Shown: positions 23,397 to 32,819, numbered from the stretch's first letter. The stretch: DNA of 64,000 bases from CBDFKU01 sp965248975 (GCA_965248975.1 CBDFKU010000011.1:72367-136366), one strand, 5' to 3'. The notes: a model not told the origin generated them from the sequence alone. Program-made: numbers and translations.

Positions 23397-25375
23397 GATT
23401 CGTTCGTAAAAACCCCTCGCCAAGCTGGGGCAAGGCAGGGATAATGTGTGGAAGCGGCGAGGTGCTGCACCTGGGCGGGGGAGGTGAGCATGTTCCGAGA
23501 GCGAGACCCACAGGTGAGCCTGTGGCAGTCCGAGTTCCTGGTTCCGCCGAAGAAGGCCAGGCGCTTGGAGCGGAGTTGGGCCGAGGTTTTCCGGAACGAG
23601 GCGCTCCCCCTGATTGACGAGGAGCGCTTTGCTCCGATGTACTGCGCGGACAACGGCCGTCCCAACCGAGCGGTGCAGACGGTCCTCGGGGTCCACCTTC
23701 TCAAAGAGATGTTCAACCTCACCGACGATGAAGCCCTAGAACAGCTGGAGTTCAATCTGCTCTGGCACCACGCCCTGCGGCTGGATATGGAGGAGACCCA
23801 CCTCCCCCAGAAGACGCTACACAACTTCCGAGTTCGCCTGATGCAGCACGACGGTGGCCGGCTGGCTTTCCAGGAGACCACGGAGCGGATCATCCAGGCG
23901 CTGGGTATACGCACCGGAAAGCAGCGGCTGGACTCCACCCACATCATGAGCAACATCGCCACCCTCACCCGCCTCGGCCTGTTCTGTGAGACGATGCGGT
24001 TGTTCCTTCGGGCCGTGAGCCAAGAGCACCCAGAGCTTCGCCGTGTGGTCCCAGAGGGCCTTGTGAGGCGCTACTTGAAGGAAGAAGCAGAAGCGACCGA
24101 CTACGAGGACGCCCGCTCGGGGGAGGGTCGCCGAAGACTTGGCGTGTGTGCCCGGGACCTCTACCGGCTGGTGGACGGCTTCCGTGGCACGGCTGCCGCC
24201 CAACTGGAGGAGTACCGGCTGCTGGAGAGGCTGCTGCGGGAGCAGTGTGTGGTGGGCAACAAGAGGGACGGGCGCCCCGGAGAGGGCGATGACGACGCAG
24301 GGGAAGGGGCGGTGCCCATCACCCTCAGGGACCCGAAGGAGGTGCGGTCCGATTCCCTGCAATCGCCCCACGACCCGGAGGCCACCTACAGCGGGCACAA
24401 AGGCAAGGGGTACGAGGTACAGGTGGCGGAGACCTGCCATGCGGAGAACGCCACCCAGTTGATCACTCATGTAGAGGTGACCCCATCCAGCGGGAGCGAC
24501 ACCGACGTGACTGTGCCGCTGGTTGACGGGCTGGCGGAGCGGAAGGTCCGACCGGACGAGCTCTTCGCGGACACGGCGTATGGGTCGGGCCGCAACGCCT
24601 TCGAGGCCTCGCGCCGGGGGACGGAACTGGTGAGCCCGGTGGCGGGGTCGGCGCCGGGGAACTCCCACGAAGGAGAGGGAGACGGACCGCCGCCGCTCAC
24701 TGGGGCGGACTTCCAGATCGACGTCACCGGGGAGCAGGCCACGGTGTGCCCCGCCGGGCACCGGTCCGTCGAGGAGTACGAGCTGGAGGATGCGCCGGAG
24801 CGGGTAGAGGTTCACTTTGCCAGGGCAACATGCGAGCTCTGCCCCTTGCGGTCCCGTTGCCCGGTGAAGCTGGACCGGCGTGCGGGGGCCTACGTCCTCA
24901 AGGCGGACCTGGTGAAGGTGAACATCGAGGGGCGGCGGCGGGCCGAGGCCACCGAGGAGTGGCGCAAGCGGTATGCCATAAGGGCCGGGATAGAGGGGAC
25001 AAACTCCGAGCTGAAGCGCGCCCACGGGCTTGGGCGCTTGCGGGTGCGAGGGGGCCGTCGGGTGCGGCTTGCCGTCTACCTGAAGGCGTTGGCGTGCAAC
25101 TTCAAGCGGATGGTCCATGCACGCCTGGTGGAGATGGAAAACACGGCTCAGCCGGAGGCCGGGACGGTACCTGCGGTCGCAGCCGCGTGAGGGCCCCGCT
25201 CCATAACTTCCATCGGGCGCCCTGAGCCACGGAAGGGGTACTGCACGGGATCCTGCTTGTCCTGAGCGCAGCCCCAAGGGCGGTGAGGTCAGCAGCCGAC
25301 AGCCCGTGGCGCCTCCCTGCCAGACACCCTCGCACTCCAGGGTCCATCTCTAACAGGCCTTTCTACGAAGGAATC
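23397..25375 (+). mobile_element. IS1182-family insertion sequence, copy 2
   Basis: It is the same length (1979 bases) and has the same ends as copy 1, here flanked by the 6-bp direct repeat AAGGTT (23391-23396, 25376-25381). Each copy therefore has its own target duplication. It inserted about 190 bases upstream of the minus-strand gene at 22776-23204, separating it from whatever lay before. Confidence 0.93.
23490..25190 (+). CDS. IS1182-family transposase
   Basis: The product is identical in protein sequence to that at 17082-18782. The only base differences I see are silent (CGAAGGCTT/CGAAGACTT and GAAGAT/GAGGAT). Both genes are intact. Confidence 0.93.
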   Translation: MFRERDPQVSLWQSEFLVPPKKARRLERSWAEVFRNEALPLIDEERFAPMYCADNGRPNRAVQTVLGVHLLKEMFNLTDDEALEQLEFNLLWHHALRLDMEETHLPQKTLHNFRVRLMQHDGGRLAFQETTERIIQALGIRTGKQRLDSTHIMSNIATLTRLGLFCETMRLFLRAVSQEHPELRRVVPEGLVRRYLKEEAEATDYEDARSGEGRRRLGVCARDLYRLVDGFRGTAAAQLEEYRLLERLLREQCVVGNKRDGRPGEGDDDAGEGAVPITLRDPKEVRSDSLQSPHDPEATYSGHKGKGYEVQVAETCHAENATQLITHVEVTPSSGSDTDVTVPLVDGLAERKVRPDELFADTAYGSGRNAFEASRRGTELVSPVAGSAPGNSHEGEGDGPPPLTGADFQIDVTGEQATVCPAGHRSVEEYELEDAPERVEVHFARATCELCPLRSRCPVKLDRRAGAYVLKADLVKVNIEGRRRAEATEEWRKRYAIRAGIEGTNSELKRAHGLGRLRVRGGRRVRLAVYLKALACNFKRMVHARLVEMENTAQPEAGTVPAVAAA

Positions 25376-25428
25376 AAGGTTGACAGACTAAGGTTGACAG
25401 AGCACTGATTCGCGAACCGGCCCTCAAA

Positions 25429-25457
25429 TTGACACTCCTCGACCTCCGTGTTAGCAT
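25429..25457 (+). promoter_or_regulatory. Sigma-70-type promoter of YkgJ-like gene
   Basis: TTGACA (25429-25434), a 17-base spacer, TAGCAT (25452-25457). A transcript would begin near 25464, only about eight bases before the ATG at 25472, so the mRNA is nearly leaderless. Two more TTGACA strings lie upstream at 25380 and 25394 in a short repeated string next to the IS end. Confidence 0.65.
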
Positions 25458-25471
25458 TTGGCCTGTTCCCC

Positions 25472-26137
25472 ATGCTGTCAACCATTTACAGTAACTACAC
25501 CAGGCTCCTGGAAGAGGTCGACCGGGAGTTTGGCCGGGTCCGGGACATCTTCATCGACCGCATGCAGTGTCGCAACGGCTGTAGTAGCTGTTGTAGCCAG
25601 CTCTTCTCCATCAGCGCCATCGAGGCGGCTTACGTCTCACGGGCGGTGAAAGGCCTCGACCCGGAGGCTCAGGAAGAGATGCGCCGCAAGGCACGGGAGT
25701 ATCTCCAGGAGCTGACCGGGGCACCCGTGGACAAGGCTCGGGGCATCGAGGAGCACGGGCGCGTAGTGAACGCCAGTCTGGAGCGGCTGGCCGGAAAGCA
25801 CCACATCCCCTGCCCGGCGCTCAAGGACGATTCCTGCACCATCTACGAGCATCGCCCCATCATCGCCCGCAAGTGGGGCATCCCTCTGTGGAACCCCAAG
25901 AACCCCCGTGTCCTGCAGGCCTGCGAGTTGAACTTCAAGGCCGGCGAGGAGATCGAGGTCGATGGCCTCGTCGAACCCCAGATGTCGTTGGAGTATCGCT
26001 GGCTGGCCTTCAAGGATTCGGTGCACCGGGACCTGGACCTGCCCGACGTGGCCGCCACGGTGGCCTCGGCCGTCATCTTCGACTACGAGGCCCTGCTGGA
26101 GGAGCGGATCGCCCGAAAAGACGCCGGGTCGCACTAA
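25472..26137 (+). CDS. YkgJ-family Cys-cluster protein
   Basis: The ATG at 25472 gives 221 residues. CRNGCSSCC near residue 34, CPALKDDSCTIYEHRP about 118, and a later Cys (LQACELN) form the CxxGCxxCC / CPfL...CxIYe.RP pattern of the YkgJ (UPF0153) zinc- or iron-chelating family. Usual members read RPIICR where this one has RPIIAR, so one ligand is replaced. The biochemical role of the family is not settled. It stands alone with its own promoter. Confidence 0.82.
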   Translation: MLSTIYSNYTRLLEEVDREFGRVRDIFIDRMQCRNGCSSCCSQLFSISAIEAAYVSRAVKGLDPEAQEEMRRKAREYLQELTGAPVDKARGIEEHGRVVNASLERLAGKHHIPCPALKDDSCTIYEHRPIIARKWGIPLWNPKNPRVLQACELNFKAGEEIEVDGLVEPQMSLEYRWLAFKDSVHRDLDLPDVAATVASAVIFDYEALLEERIARKDAGSH

Positions 26138-26349
26138 CCCGCCCAGCTTCCCTCTTATGCCGCTGTATCTCGTTCAGTTGCCGCAATCGACCGCCTATAC
26201 ATATCCAAATTTTCTCGGATATACTGGACGTTGGGGACAGTGCGCATCGCCCTTGACTAAATCCCTGGACCGGCTGGAAATCCGGATGGGGTCCTCGTTC
26301 GTAGACTCCATCGGATGGGCCATCTGTCTCCAGGGGCGGAGAGGCGTGG

Positions 26350-26925
26350 GTGGTTAGCTACGACGAGCTGCGGGATGATCAGCTCATCACCTTGATAGCC
26401 CGTGGAGAAAAGGATGCCCTGGAGGCTTTCTACGATCGTTATGCCCGCCAGGTGTTCTCCCTCGCCAGGTACATGCTAAGGGAGGAGTCCCTGGCAGAAG
26501 AGGCCACCCAGGACATATTTCTGAACCTGTGGCTGAAGGCGGCAAGCTATAACCCCGAGCGGGGGGCGCCGAAGGCCTGGTTCATGAGTGTGGCCCATCA
26601 CCGCATCATCGACGTGATAAAGGCCAGGAAGCGCAGGGGCCAGTCGATGAACCAGGTGCCCCACGAGCTGCTGGACATGCACCCCAGCGACCGGCCCAGC
26701 ACCGAGGACCAGGTGCAGCAGACCCTGTCCAGGGAGCAGGTGATCTCGGTGCTGGCCACGCTTCCCGAGAGTCAGCGAGAGGTAATCGTGATGGCCTACT
26801 TCGAGGGCTATTCCCAGTCGGAGATAGCCAACAAGCTGGACCAGCCCCTAGGGACGGTGAAGACCAGAATACGGCTGGCCATGCAGAAGCTGCGGGCCGC
26901 CTTCAAGTATATCGAGGTGGAATAA
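26350..26925 (+). CDS. ECF-type RNA polymerase sigma factor
   Basis: GTG at 26350 follows GGAGAGG and gives 191 residues. Region 2 (ALEAFYDRYARQVFSLARYML ... EATQDIFLNLW) recognises the -10 element. Region 4 (LPESQREVIVMAYFEGYS ... IANKLDQPLGTVKTRIR) is the -35 reader. Four bases separate it from the anti-sigma gene, so the two are co-expressed. It probably controls an envelope or redox stress response. Confidence 0.95.
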   Translation: MVSYDELRDDQLITLIARGEKDALEAFYDRYARQVFSLARYMLREESLAEEATQDIFLNLWLKAASYNPERGAPKAWFMSVAHHRIIDVIKARKRRGQSMNQVPHELLDMHPSDRPSTEDQVQQTLSREQVISVLATLPESQREVIVMAYFEGYSQSEIANKLDQPLGTVKTRIRLAMQKLRAAFKYIEVE

Positions 26926-26928
26926 GGC

Positions 26929-27735
26929 TTGGACTGCAGGGCAGTAGAAGAGCTTCTCCCCGCCTACGCGCTGAGCGCCCTAGCTCCTGAAGAGGAGGAG
27001 GTAGTTGAGGCGCACCTGGGTTCCTGTCCCTGGTGCCCCGCTCTCCTCAGGGACCAGCTGCTGGTTGCGTCCGCTCTGTCCGGGGTTGCCGAAGGCGCCG
27101 AGCTTCCGCAACGGATCAAGGCCAGTACCTTGAAGGCGGTGGACAGCCACCCGGCGCAGATCATGGGACAGAGGAAGCCGCCGGTCAAGCTCGGCCACCT
27201 GGCCCTGGGAGCGGCGGCAGCCGTGGCGGTGTTGCTCTTGGCCGCAGTGATCGCCTTGAGCGTTCGGCTGACCGGCCAGGTCAACGACCTCCAGGACGAG
27301 AACGATCTTTTGCAGACCCAGGTGGCCCGGCTCACCGAGACCGACGACAAACTGGTCGACATGGTGCTGGAGCAGCGATCGCTGAGCTACGTAATGGCCG
27401 TGTCGGACGGCCAGGTGATGTCCCTCCAGGCGGCGGAAGGAGACGATTCCCGAGGGGTGCTGATGATCGCGCCTCATGCCGGCACAGGGGTGCTGCTGAC
27501 CAGGGGTCTAGAGCCTTCCGCGGAGGACCATACCTACGACGTCTGGCTGGAGAAGGACGGCGAGTCCGTTGCCGTTGGCAACCTGACCGTGGACGAGTGG
27601 GGTTGGGGCCACATGCCCCTTTGGCCGAGCCAGCCTATCACCTTGTTCCAGAAGGTCTGGGTGACCATGGAGCCCGCCGAGGGGGACACAAGCCGCGTTC
27701 TGTGGGGCAACATAGCCACCGCCGCAGCACGCTGA
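26929..27735 (+). CDS. Anti-sigma factor with zinc finger and RskA-type domain
   Basis: TTG at 26929 starts MDCRAVEELLPAYALSAL. The HLGSCPWC motif (HX3CX2C, about residues 30-37) is the zinc-associated anti-sigma fold that holds the ECF factor. One membrane helix (about 88-110) is followed by a short coiled coil (VNDLQDENDLLQTQVARL). An extracytoplasmic RskA-type beta domain (DHTYDVWLEKDGESV) completes the protein. Signals outside the cell would release the sigma factor encoded just upstream. Confidence 0.92.
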   Translation: MDCRAVEELLPAYALSALAPEEEEVVEAHLGSCPWCPALLRDQLLVASALSGVAEGAELPQRIKASTLKAVDSHPAQIMGQRKPPVKLGHLALGAAAAVAVLLLAAVIALSVRLTGQVNDLQDENDLLQTQVARLTETDDKLVDMVLEQRSLSYVMAVSDGQVMSLQAAEGDDSRGVLMIAPHAGTGVLLTRGLEPSAEDHTYDVWLEKDGESVAVGNLTVDEWGWGHMPLWPSQPITLFQKVWVTMEPAEGDTSRVLWGNIATAAAR

Positions 27736-28008
27736 CTGTCCTGGACCTCTACCGGCGCGGTCTACCCCCCGACCTCCACATTCCTTGACACGTTACAGCT
27801 TATTGGCTTACCATGGGACCCGTCGCGGCTATGGGTAGATAGGCCCGACGCCTAACCATAGTTGAAATCCCCACGGCGCCGGTCGCAGTAGCCGCTCTTT
27901 CAGACATCCCCATCCAACGCGTCCGTCGGTGGATAACGGCGGCACCGGTTTCGGTGCAGAGATTCTCAGCCGCGGCACCTACAGGGCATCACGTTTAGGA
28001 GAGGGATC
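27736..28008. other. Intergenic stretch before amidase gene
   Basis: I see no gene, tRNA or strong hairpin here; it presumably carries the amidase promoter. Confidence 0.4.
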
Positions 28009-29427
28009 ATGCCGGATGACGAGCTGGCCTTTACCCCTGCTCTGGAACTCCGCCGCCTCATCGACTCGAAGCAGGTCTCCGTAGCGGAGCTGACGGAGCT
28101 GTACCTTCGCCGCATCGAATCCCTGAATTCCAAGCTGAATGCATATCTGACCGTTACAGGAGACGAGGCCATGGCCTCGGCCCGGGCCGCGGACCATGAC
28201 CTTTCCCGAGGGCCGGCGAAGGGCCCGCTGCACGGTATCCCCATCTCCATAAAGGACCTGGAGCTGACAAAGGGCATCCGCACCACCATGGGCAGCCTGG
28301 TGTTCAAAGACCACGTGCCGGACATGGACGCCGCCCTGGTGGAGAGGGTCAGGGACTCGGGGGCCATCATCCTGGGCAAGACCAACACTCCGGAGTTCGG
28401 CACTTCGGGGACCACGGAGAACAGGCTGGGGGATGCCTGTCGAAATCCCTGGAACACCGAGCGCACGACCGGCGGCTCCAGTGGTGGAGCCGGAGCTGCA
28501 GTGGCGGCGGGACTGTGCGCCGTGGCCACAGGCAGCGACGGTGGAGGCTCTATCCGAATTCCATCCAGCTTCTGCGGAATCTACGGTATAAAGCCCACCC
28601 AGGGGCGAGTTCCCCGCTACGGCGGCGTCGGCCGGCCGGCCCACAGCACCCTGGGACAGTCGGGCCCCATGACACGGACGGTCGCCGACTCGGCGGCCCT
28701 CCTTCAGGTGCTGGCCGGACCGGACTCCCGTGACGTCGGCTGCATGAGGCAGCAGCCCCCCGACTTCCTGGCGGGGCTTGACCAGGGGGTGAAGGGCCTG
28801 CGGATCGCCTGGAGCCCTGACTTGGGCTATGCCGCCGTGGACCATGAGGTGGTGGAGGTCGCCGGCAAAGGCGCTCGGGTATTCGAGGAGCTAGGCTGCA
28901 CCGTCGAGGAGGCGGACGTCGGTCTGGAGAACCCATTCCCCACCTTCTACGATCTATTCAGCGTACAGTTGGGGGCCTCCTTCGGACACCTGCTGGAGGA
29001 GCATCGAGGCGACCTGACCCACTACGCCCTTGAGACCATAGACCGCGGGCTCAGCCTGTCGGGCCCCGATCTGTCCAGGACCATGCAGTCGGTGGCCGAG
29101 ATTCAGGCCCACATGGACACCTTTTTTGAGACGTATGACCTCCTCCTGACTCCTACCATGGCGGTCCCGGCCTTCCCGGTGGGGCAGCACCCCGCGGTGA
29201 TCGGGGGCCGCGAGGTGATACCCTTCTGGGGCTACACACCATTCACCTTCCCCTTCAACATGACCATGCAAACGGCGGCCAGCGTCCCCTGCGGCTACTC
29301 GTCCGATGGTATGCCCATTGGCCTGCACATCATCGGGCGCCGGGGGGAGGAGACCACGGTGCTCAGGGCGTCGGCGGCCTTCGAGTCTGCCCGCCCCTGG
29401 GCCGGCAAAAGGCCACCGGTATCGTGA
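28009..29427 (+). CDS. Amidase (amidase-signature family)
   Basis: The 472-residue enzyme carries the Ser-Ser-Lys triad: Lys in ISIKDLELTKG (about 84) and the Gly/Ser-rich signature TTGGSSGGAGAAVAAGL (about 158) with SDGGGSIRIP. It hydrolyses amide bonds of small compounds in the cytosol. GatA is an alternative, but there is no gatB or gatC nearby and the C-terminus (LLTPTMAVPAFPVG) fits a stand-alone amidase. TAGGAGAGG precedes the ATG. Confidence 0.9.
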   Translation: MPDDELAFTPALELRRLIDSKQVSVAELTELYLRRIESLNSKLNAYLTVTGDEAMASARAADHDLSRGPAKGPLHGIPISIKDLELTKGIRTTMGSLVFKDHVPDMDAALVERVRDSGAIILGKTNTPEFGTSGTTENRLGDACRNPWNTERTTGGSSGGAGAAVAAGLCAVATGSDGGGSIRIPSSFCGIYGIKPTQGRVPRYGGVGRPAHSTLGQSGPMTRTVADSAALLQVLAGPDSRDVGCMRQQPPDFLAGLDQGVKGLRIAWSPDLGYAAVDHEVVEVAGKGARVFEELGCTVEEADVGLENPFPTFYDLFSVQLGASFGHLLEEHRGDLTHYALETIDRGLSLSGPDLSRTMQSVAEIQAHMDTFFETYDLLLTPTMAVPAFPVGQHPAVIGGREVIPFWGYTPFTFPFNMTMQTAASVPCGYSSDGMPIGLHIIGRRGEETTVLRASAAFESARPWAGKRPPVS

Positions 29428-29524
29428 GCTCCTTGGAAGGGAGCCACCGGCTGTCTCGGTTCGCCGGGTTGGGTGAACGGCCACCGTCGTTTACCGTCTG
29501 GATAGATCGCTGGAGGAGACCGGC

Positions 29525-29695
29525 ATGTCGATTCTAAAGGCCGCGATGGCCATCACCCTTGTGGTGGGAATAGTGCTGGCTGCCATCGGCGCCGCCACCG
29601 ACTCCATCATCCCTTTGATCGTCGGGGACGTTCTTCTCGTCATCGGGATCGGGATGTATCTAGTAGACCGGCGCACAGGACAGGCGGCAGGCTGA
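29525..29695 (+). CDS. Small two-helix membrane protein (56 aa)
   Basis: An ATG with GGAGGAG seven bases upstream opens MSILKAAMAITLVVGIVL. Two hydrophobic helices (about 5-22 and 28-46) end in a charged tail (DRRTGQAAG). Family and function are unknown. It lies between the amidase and the CopD-like gene on the same strand. Confidence 0.6.
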   Translation: MSILKAAMAITLVVGIVLAAIGAATDSIIPLIVGDVLLVIGIGMYLVDRRTGQAAG

Positions 29696-29739
29696 CTCCC
29701 CGAGCCCGTCCGATGCAACCGGGTCTCCCTTAGCCCGCA

Positions 29740-30225
29740 ATGAGTCTGACCGATGTGCTCCTGCTGGTCATTCGCTGGCTCCACGTCGTGGCGGCGGTGG
29801 CCTGGGTAGGGGGAGGGCTCTTCTATTTCTTGGTGCTGCGGCCCAACCTGAAGTCTTCACCGGAAGGTCCGGACCTGGCTCTCAGGCAGATAGGCGAGCA
29901 GTTCAGGCACCTGGTCAGCACGGCCATCGCGGTCCTGCTGGTCACCGGGGTCATCCTGACCCTGAGTCGACTGACCTCCGAGTACGGCGGAACGCCCTAT
30001 ATCGTCGTGCTTGTCATAAAGATCGGGCTGGCTCTGTACATGTTTTATCTGGTGCGTTTCCTTCGGCCGCGAACCTACACCGAGGAAGCTCCCGCCGGCG
30101 CGAGCCGCTTTCAGAGGCTCACGGGCTTCTTCACAGGAGCCTCCGCGGTTCTGGTCATGGGGGTGATCGTGTTCCTTCTGGCGGACATCCTACAAGCGTT
30201 GGTGGAAAACGGGCTCGAAGGGTAG
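29740..30225 (+). CDS. CopD-like four-helix membrane protein
   Basis: The 161-residue protein has four membrane helices. The first contains WLHVVAAVAWVGGGLFY, the His-Val-Trp pattern of CopD/YeiB-like and related small membrane families that may bind heme or copper. No other metal ligands are obvious. It overlaps nothing and is followed 50 bases later by the Trm112-like gene. Confidence 0.7.
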   Translation: MSLTDVLLLVIRWLHVVAAVAWVGGGLFYFLVLRPNLKSSPEGPDLALRQIGEQFRHLVSTAIAVLLVTGVILTLSRLTSEYGGTPYIVVLVIKIGLALYMFYLVRFLRPRTYTEEAPAGASRFQRLTGFFTGASAVLVMGVIVFLLADILQALVENGLEG

Positions 30226-30275
30226 ATCCCATTGAGCCCGTTCGCGACCCGAAAAACCTCGAATGGAAGGCATCT

Positions 30276-30458
30276 ATGAAGAAAGATCTGATGGAAATCC
30301 TGGCCTGCCCAGTGTGCAAGTCCCCGTTGGAGCTCAGGGTAGAGGAAGAGGAGGGGGAGGAGGTGCTCACGGGCTTCTTGATCTGCGGCAGCTGCGACGA
30401 AACCTACCCCATAGAGGACTCCATTCCCAACTTGCTTCCGCCTGAGCTGCGCTCTTAG
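30276..30458 (+). CDS. Trm112-like zinc-ribbon protein (UPF0434)
   Basis: The 60-residue protein reads MKKDLMEILACPVCKSPLEL and later CGSCDETYPI ... IPNLLP. This is the standard length and pattern of bacterial Trm112/YcaR proteins, which bind zinc through two CxxC pairs and stabilise methyltransferases. Confidence 0.9.
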   Translation: MKKDLMEILACPVCKSPLELRVEEEEGEEVLTGFLICGSCDETYPIEDSIPNLLPPELRS

Positions 30459-30631
30459 CTCCCTCCCCGCCCCGCGGCATTCGCTCATCCGAGCTCGGCC
30501 CTCACCCTAGCCCTCTTCCAAGGGGGGAGGGGACCTCTGGAGAAGCCTATCGGGATTGTCCGGTCCAAATGCTGGCTCATGCCTGCCAACGCCTTTACCC
30601 GGTGCCGTCGATGTCCTTAATAAGAAATTAA

Positions 30632-30660
30632 AACTTCTTGTCTAGACTGGACAAGAAGTT
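30632..30660. promoter_or_regulatory. Operator-like inverted repeat upstream of htrA
   Basis: AACTTCTTGTC, seven bases, GACAAGAAGTT is a perfect 11-bp inverted repeat 22 bases upstream of the protease start. There is no T run, so a repressor or activator site is likelier than a terminator. It is not a CIRCE element. Confidence 0.55.
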
Positions 30661-30682
30661 CAGGACGGCCGGAGGTGCGGCA

Positions 30683-31936
30683 ATGGGTAGTCTGACGAGG
30701 GGCCTGGGCCTGGGGATGAGCACCGTGGCCATAGCCGTGGTTGTAGTGGTGGCCTTTCTCTGGGCGGGGCCTGGAGGCGCGGCTTTCTCCCCGGCGTCGG
30801 CCTCTGTGCTCTTCGACGAGGACTCGGTAGTGGGCATATACGACCGGGTCAGCCCGGCGGTGGTTGAGGTCAACACCAGCCTGGGGTCGGGGCCTACCTC
30901 GCGCATTCTGGGCTCGGGCTCCGGTTTCCTCATCGATATAGAGGGACACATCGTGACCACCAACCACGTGGTAGATGGGGCTGGCCACGTCACGGTCAAG
31001 TTCAGCGACGGCACAGAAGCCGACGCTACGATATTGGGCAGATACCCGGGGAACGACATGGCCCTCTTGAAGGTCGAACCTTCGGTGGTAGCAGGCATAG
31101 AGCCCGTTACGCTGGGCAGTTCCTCCAATCTAAGAGCCGGCCAGATGGCCGTGGCCATTGGAAGCCCCTTCGGTCTGGAAGGCTCTGTAACGGTGGGAGT
31201 GATAAGCCAGCTCGGGCGAGACCTTCCTAGCGCGCTGGGGCGGCCCATTTCCAACGTGATCCAGACCGACGCGTTGATCAACCCCGGCAACTCCGGAGGC
31301 CCCCTTCTCGACTCCAGCGGGGCCGTGGTGGGCATCAACACGGCCATCCAGGTATCCCCTAACGGCTCTTCCAACGGAATCGGTTTTTCGGTGCCCATAG
31401 ATTCTCTAAAAACGTCTCTACCCAAGCTCAAGTCCGAGGAAGTCGTCAGGCCCCCGTGGTTGGGCATCCAGGCTCGGGACGTCGATGCCCAGCTGGCCGA
31501 GAGGCTGGACATGCCCGTGAACAGCGGGGTCTATGTAGTCGGGGTGCTACCCGACAGCCCGGCGGAGCAGTCCGGCCTGACCGAGTCGGGCGTAGGACCC
31601 GGAGGTCGGGAGGACACAGGAGGCGACATCATAACCCAGGTAAATGGCGTCGGCGTGGACACTACCGCCGAGCTGGTAGCCCAGCTGAACCTTGGACAGC
31701 CCGGCGACCCGGTCACGCTGACAGTCATCCGCGGTGGCGAGACCATCCAGGTAGTTGCGACCCTTGGGGAGTGGCCCGACCCAACCATTTCGACGGAGGA
31801 GTGGCGTACCGAGACACGACCACGGCCCAGTGACCCAAGCCCTCGCTCCCCCTTAGACGAGTTCAGGCCGTTCGTACCACCCGGTCTCGACCTTGACGGC
31901 CTGTTCGAGCAGCTCTTCCCGCAGTTCCCCCGGTAG
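30683..31936 (+). CDS. htrA: HtrA/DegP-type serine protease with PDZ domain
   Basis: The ATG at 30683 follows GGAGGTG and gives 417 residues. An N-terminal membrane helix (about 10-30) anchors a trypsin-like domain with His in TTNHVVDG, Asp in NDMALLKVE and Ser in NPGNSGGPLLD. One PDZ domain (about 265-355, GGDIITQVNGV) follows. It would act outside the membrane on misfolded proteins. A hairpin terminator follows. Confidence 0.93.
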   Translation: MGSLTRGLGLGMSTVAIAVVVVVAFLWAGPGGAAFSPASASVLFDEDSVVGIYDRVSPAVVEVNTSLGSGPTSRILGSGSGFLIDIEGHIVTTNHVVDGAGHVTVKFSDGTEADATILGRYPGNDMALLKVEPSVVAGIEPVTLGSSSNLRAGQMAVAIGSPFGLEGSVTVGVISQLGRDLPSALGRPISNVIQTDALINPGNSGGPLLDSSGAVVGINTAIQVSPNGSSNGIGFSVPIDSLKTSLPKLKSEEVVRPPWLGIQARDVDAQLAERLDMPVNSGVYVVGVLPDSPAEQSGLTESGVGPGGREDTGGDIITQVNGVGVDTTAELVAQLNLGQPGDPVTLTVIRGGETIQVVATLGEWPDPTISTEEWRTETRPRPSDPSPRSPLDEFRPFVPPGLDLDGLFEQLFPQFPR

Positions 31937-31958
31937 GCGGTCGCCACCGCATCGATCC

Positions 31959-32006
31959 GAGGCCCCCGCTGCCTGACCCATGAAGGCGGCGGGGGCCTCT
32001 TCTTTT
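31959..32006. terminator. Bidirectional terminator between htrA and tenA
   Basis: GAGGCCCCCGC (31959-31969) pairs with GCGGGGGCCTC ending at 31999, followed by a T-rich run; it lies between two converging genes. Confidence 0.85.
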
Positions 32007-32020
32007 GTCCAGAATATGGG

Positions 32021-32689
32021 TCAAACGGGCCAGGCCTCCATGTTGTAGGCCATGTCCCAGAACATGTACTCGTACCGCAGGCTGGTCAGATAGGTCTCCC
32101 GCATCCGGGACACCTCCTCGGGTCCGGCCCTTTCCGCCAGCCGGTCGGCCAGGCCCCGGGCCCAATCGGCCAGGGCCTTATACTCGGGAGCCACGTACAT
32201 CCTGATCCACTCGCCATACAGGGGAGCGTCCGGGGGCTCGCCGTTGCGGGCCAGATAGTTGCCTACCTCCCAGTAGCCCCACTGGCAGGGCAAGAAGGAG
32301 GCCGCCAGCTCCGGAAAAGAGCCCTGATGGGCCACGTTCAGCAGGAAACGGGTATAGGCCAGGGTAGTGGGTGAGGCCCTGGTCTCCTCCAGCTCCCGGG
32401 CGCTTATGCCGAACCGGGCGCAGAAGCCGCGGTGCAGCTCCATCTCGGTGTTCAGGGTCTCGTGCAGCAGGCGGGCGAACCACCCCATGGTCTCCAGGTC
32501 CGGGGCCCGGGCCGAGGCCAAGGCCAGCACCCGGCTGTACTCGATCAGGTAGAGGTAGTCCTGCCGGATGTAGTACTTGAACCTCTCCACGTCGAGGGTG
32601 CCGTCCCCGACGCCCGTCACGAAGGAGTGGTCCCGGATGGCGCGGCGGATCGGTTCGGCCTCCCTCTCCACGTCGTCGGCAAAAGCCAT
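32021..32689 (-). CDS. tenA: TenA-family protein (thiaminase II / aminopyrimidine salvage)
   Basis: The 222-residue all-helical protein has IRQDYLYLIEYSRVLALA, ETLNTEMELHRGF and the Cys motif SFLPCQWGYWEVG with the nucleophilic Cys. It ends YEYMFWDMAYNMEAW. TenA releases the hydroxymethylpyrimidine part of damaged thiamin. No other thiamin gene lies beside it. Confidence 0.92.
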   Translation of the reverse strand: MAFADDVEREAEPIRRAIRDHSFVTGVGDGTLDVERFKYYIRQDYLYLIEYSRVLALASARAPDLETMGWFARLLHETLNTEMELHRGFCARFGISARELEETRASPTTLAYTRFLLNVAHQGSFPELAASFLPCQWGYWEVGNYLARNGEPPDAPLYGEWIRMYVAPEYKALADWARGLADRLAERAGPEEVSRMRETYLTSLRYEYMFWDMAYNMEAWPV

Positions 32690-32819
32690 CGAGCACCTTC
32701 CTCAACCAGATGTGTCCCTACAACCAGAGTATACTATCGGATTGGAAGAGATAGACGGGGCAGTTACACATTTCTCATCAAGAGAGATCGGACAATGCCA
32801 CCAAGCTCCCTAGAAAGGA

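Noticed and set aside
16989..25375. Composite transposon made of two IS1182 copies around the dehalogenase-like gene
   Set aside because: Each copy has its own pair of 6-bp target repeats (AATCTT and AAGGTT), so they inserted separately; a composite move would leave a shared repeat only at the outer ends.
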